Positions 5,877 to 7,504 of a stretch of 7,504 bases of DNA are shown here, piece by piece. The DNA is from Thermoanaerobaculia bacterium (GTDB lineage Bacteria; Bacteroidota; Bacteroidia; Chitinophagales; Saprospiraceae), in the NCBI GenBank assembly GCA_023151335.1, contig JAKLJF010000235.1, positions 1-7,504 on the forward strand. Direction: 5' to 3'. The position numbers were made by a program, and so were the translations under genes. Each line of letters begins with the position of its first letter. Position 1 is the first letter of the stretch. The notes below the pieces were generated by a model, which made no database searches, was not told where the DNA came from, and worked only from the letters and a program-made list of their open reading frames with translations.

Positions 5877-7439
5877 TCAGTGTTTAGCCACTGTCCCGCG
5901 GAATATTTTCCCGTTTTTGTCCGTGACTACCACGTTATACAAGCCGCTGGCAAGCGCGCCCAAATCGAGGTTACGGTTGGCCTGAAGCATCCCATCCGAT
6001 ATAAACCGGCCATTGGCGTCGAAGATACGGACACGGGCTTCCACCCCGGCAGGCAGCCCTGACAGACGGCAGGGCCCGGTACTGGGATTTGGGCTGATTT
6101 CAAGCGGTTCGGCAACGGCTGCCGGGCCGAAAATCCCGCTGAGCGGGTTGGGCGATGCCCAGAGTTCATACCCCTGCGTATTCGTGTAACGCGGGAAAAC
6201 AAAGGTGGAACTGAATTTCCATAAACGCGGGACCACAGAGAGGCCGGAGGCCGGATAGACATCGGCAAACAGGATATCCGACGAAGTATTCAGATCGATC
6301 AGGCGGATTTGTTTGCCGCTCACGTCGGAGGAGTGGAACAACGAATCGCCGAAAACCCAGATACGCGGGTCGTAATTAAAATCGCCGATGCCGGTCGTGG
6401 AGCGTTTTTGGGTTCCGGCCACGGTGCCGTCCGTTTCCCATATATGGTCGTCCGCCGCGGCGAAATAGAGTTTTCCGCTGGCTGCCAGCACCGGTTCGCT
6501 AAAATAGTTGTAATCGTCCTGAAGCAGCGTCAGCTTATTGGTGGATTTATCATAACGGTGCACCGCGTATTCCGTGACCAGGTAATAAAAATCGCCGCTT
6601 TTATAGGCCCTGCGTACGTCGCCGGACGCGGAAAATTCCTGCGCGCCGGTACTGTCCACGGCAAATGCCTTGTTGTATAAAAAGCCGCCGTCGTCCACCA
6701 GTCCGGTAATAAAAAGCAAATCGCCGGCGCCGACCGCTCCGCCGATGGAGTAAAAATTGGCCACACTGCTCAGGGCGTCTTTCAGCAACTGCGTGCCGCC
6801 GGGCGTGCCATCGGTCATGACCGGCGGCGCCTGGTCAAAGTTGGTGCTTTGTTCTACAACAATGGTTTTATCCAGGTAAGGGGAGTAATACATGAATTCC
6901 TCTTTCATCGTAAAATCGCCCAGTTTTACCGTGCCGGCGCCTGTGCCGTTGCTGACCCAGAACTGACTTCCGCCCCCGGCAAAAGGCTCGACCGCGAACA
7001 ACACTTTGCCGTCCTGTTCCCGGGCGTACAGGTTAAAAATCTCGTGATTATCGAACAAACGAAGCGGCAGAGCACTGGTTCCGGCGGCATTGGTTGTCAA
7101 AAGGCCCGGCGCCGAACCGGCGTATGCCTCAAAAATGATTCGGGAGCCATTGGCCACCATTTCTTCCACCCCGGCCGCGATGGCAACGGAAACTACCTGT
7201 TTGGTGCCGTCCGTAGTGCCGTCGGTCACCCAGAGCAGATCCTGGTAACCGTCCTTATCGGCCACGAAGTAAACCTTTCCATCGAGGATGGCCGATGCGT
7301 TGGTAAAAGATAATCCGCTGCCCGATCCCGGGTTAATGTCCTTTAATATGGTGGCCGGCGCCTGTGCCGTGGCGGCGCCTGTCAGGAGGGTAAACATGGC
7401 GCCAAAAAGTAAACGGTGTTTTTTTGAGTAATTTTTCAT
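5877..7439 (-). CDS. Secreted DGT-repeat (ELWxTDGT) protein with T9SS sorting domain (520 aa)
   Basis: This is a secreted or cell-surface protein. Residues 1-27 are a Sec signal peptide with cleavage after ATAQA. The central part has spaced copies of the ELWxTDGTxxGT repeat found in Bacteroidota surface proteins: LLWVTDGTTDGT (68-79), QFWVSNGTGAGT (159-170), VMTDGTPGGT (207-216), HIWETDGTVAGT (332-343) and a decayed ELWASP (425-430). Between them lie strand-rich segments of the type DGKVYFVAD, DGKVLFAVE and SGKLYFAAA, which suggests a beta-propeller. Residues 446-520 form a type A T9SS C-terminal domain: LEISPNPSTG, then VRIFDANGR, ASGLYNVVVT and a basic end (TVAKH). It is therefore sent through the Sec and then the type IX machinery and attached or released at the surface. 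The ligand is unknown. Its stop is 6 nt from that of the convergent helical-repeat gene. Confidence 0.92.
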   Translation of the reverse strand: MKNYSKKHRLLFGAMFTLLTGAATAQAPATILKDINPGSGSGLSFTNASAILDGKVYFVADKDGYQDLLWVTDGTTDGTKQVVSVAIAAGVEEMVANGSRIIFEAYAGSAPGLLTTNAAGTSALPLRLFDNHEIFNLYAREQDGKVLFAVEPFAGGGSQFWVSNGTGAGTVKLGDFTMKEEFMYYSPYLDKTIVVEQSTNFDQAPPVMTDGTPGGTQLLKDALSSVANFYSIGGAVGAGDLLFITGLVDDGGFLYNKAFAVDSTGAQEFSASGDVRRAYKSGDFYYLVTEYAVHRYDKSTNKLTLLQDDYNYFSEPVLAASGKLYFAAADDHIWETDGTVAGTQKRSTTGIGDFNYDPRIWVFGDSLFHSSDVSGKQIRLIDLNTSSDILFADVYPASGLSVVPRLWKFSSTFVFPRYTNTQGYELWASPNPLSGIFGPAAVAEPLEISPNPSTGPCRLSGLPAGVEARVRIFDANGRFISDGMLQANRNLDLGALASGLYNVVVTDKNGKIFRGTVAKH

Positions 7440-7464
7440 AGATGGAAGGTTAAAGATTTTTGTG

Positions 7465-7492
7465 AAATTATACTGCGTTTTGAGGGCCCAAA
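7465..7492 (-). promoter_or_regulatory. Possible Bacteroidota promoter for the DGT-repeat protein
   Basis: Read on the minus strand, TTTG (7492-7489) is followed after 16 nt by TATAATTT (7472-7465), an imperfect TAnnTTTG. The leader to the ATG at 7439 would be about 20 nt. The spacer is short and the -7 is imperfect, so this is only a candidate. The area 7440-7504 is AT-rich and otherwise contains nothing I can name. Confidence 0.3.
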
Positions 7493-7504
7493 TTATTGAT
7501 AGGG

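Noticed and set aside
5878..5893. Inverted repeat CAGTG/CACTG as a terminator for the minus-strand gene
   Set aside because: The stem is only 5 bp, it overlaps the stop codon and the short T-run is displaced by about 5 nt; too weak to annotate.
1..7504. Diversity-generating retroelement as the cause of the variant repeat at the left edge
   Set aside because: The changes are not limited to adenines of one template copy, and no reverse transcriptase gene is present in the window.

Overview
The window looks like chromosomal DNA of a moderately GC-rich Bacteroidota (roughly Saprospiria, Chitinophagia or Cytophagia; the exact lineage cannot be told). The evidence is a C-terminal type IX secretion (T9SS) sorting domain with an SPNPSTG motif, promoter-like elements of the Bacteroidota type (TTTG and TAnnTTTG), no Shine-Dalgarno sequences in front of genes, and lipoprotein families that I know only from this phylum. 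Coding density is high and no tRNA, rRNA, CRISPR array or recognisable insertion sequence is visible.

Layout, left to right. (1) Positions 1-139 are a diverged partial copy of the gene at 2276-3400. It enters from the left edge, loses homology at about 140, and its frame runs on to a stop at 254. (2) At 215-841 lies a Tat-signal cupin protein, followed after 3 nt by an AraC-family regulator (845-1714); the two look like an operon. (3) A small two-helix membrane protein (1851-2213) resembles the pore module of 2TM potassium channels but lacks the selectivity filter; it has its own promoter-like element. (4) A lipoprotein of unknown function (2276-3400) overlaps by 38 nt a large exported helical-repeat protein (3363-5870); from memory these two families occur together in other Bacteroidota. 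(5) Convergent to these, with only 6 nt between the stop codons, is a secreted DGT-repeat (propeller-like) protein with a T9SS sorting domain (5877-7439, minus strand).

How the genes may work together: four of the six intact products carry export signals (Tat, lipoprotein/Sec, Sec plus T9SS) and a fifth is a membrane protein, so this is mainly an envelope and surface locus. The cupin/AraC pair could form a small sensor-effector unit. The lipoprotein and its helical-repeat partner probably act together in the envelope. The most unusual point is that the cupin-AraC-2TM block is flanked by two related copies of the lipoprotein gene, the left one degenerate. I did not find a clear defence, biosynthetic or mobile system.
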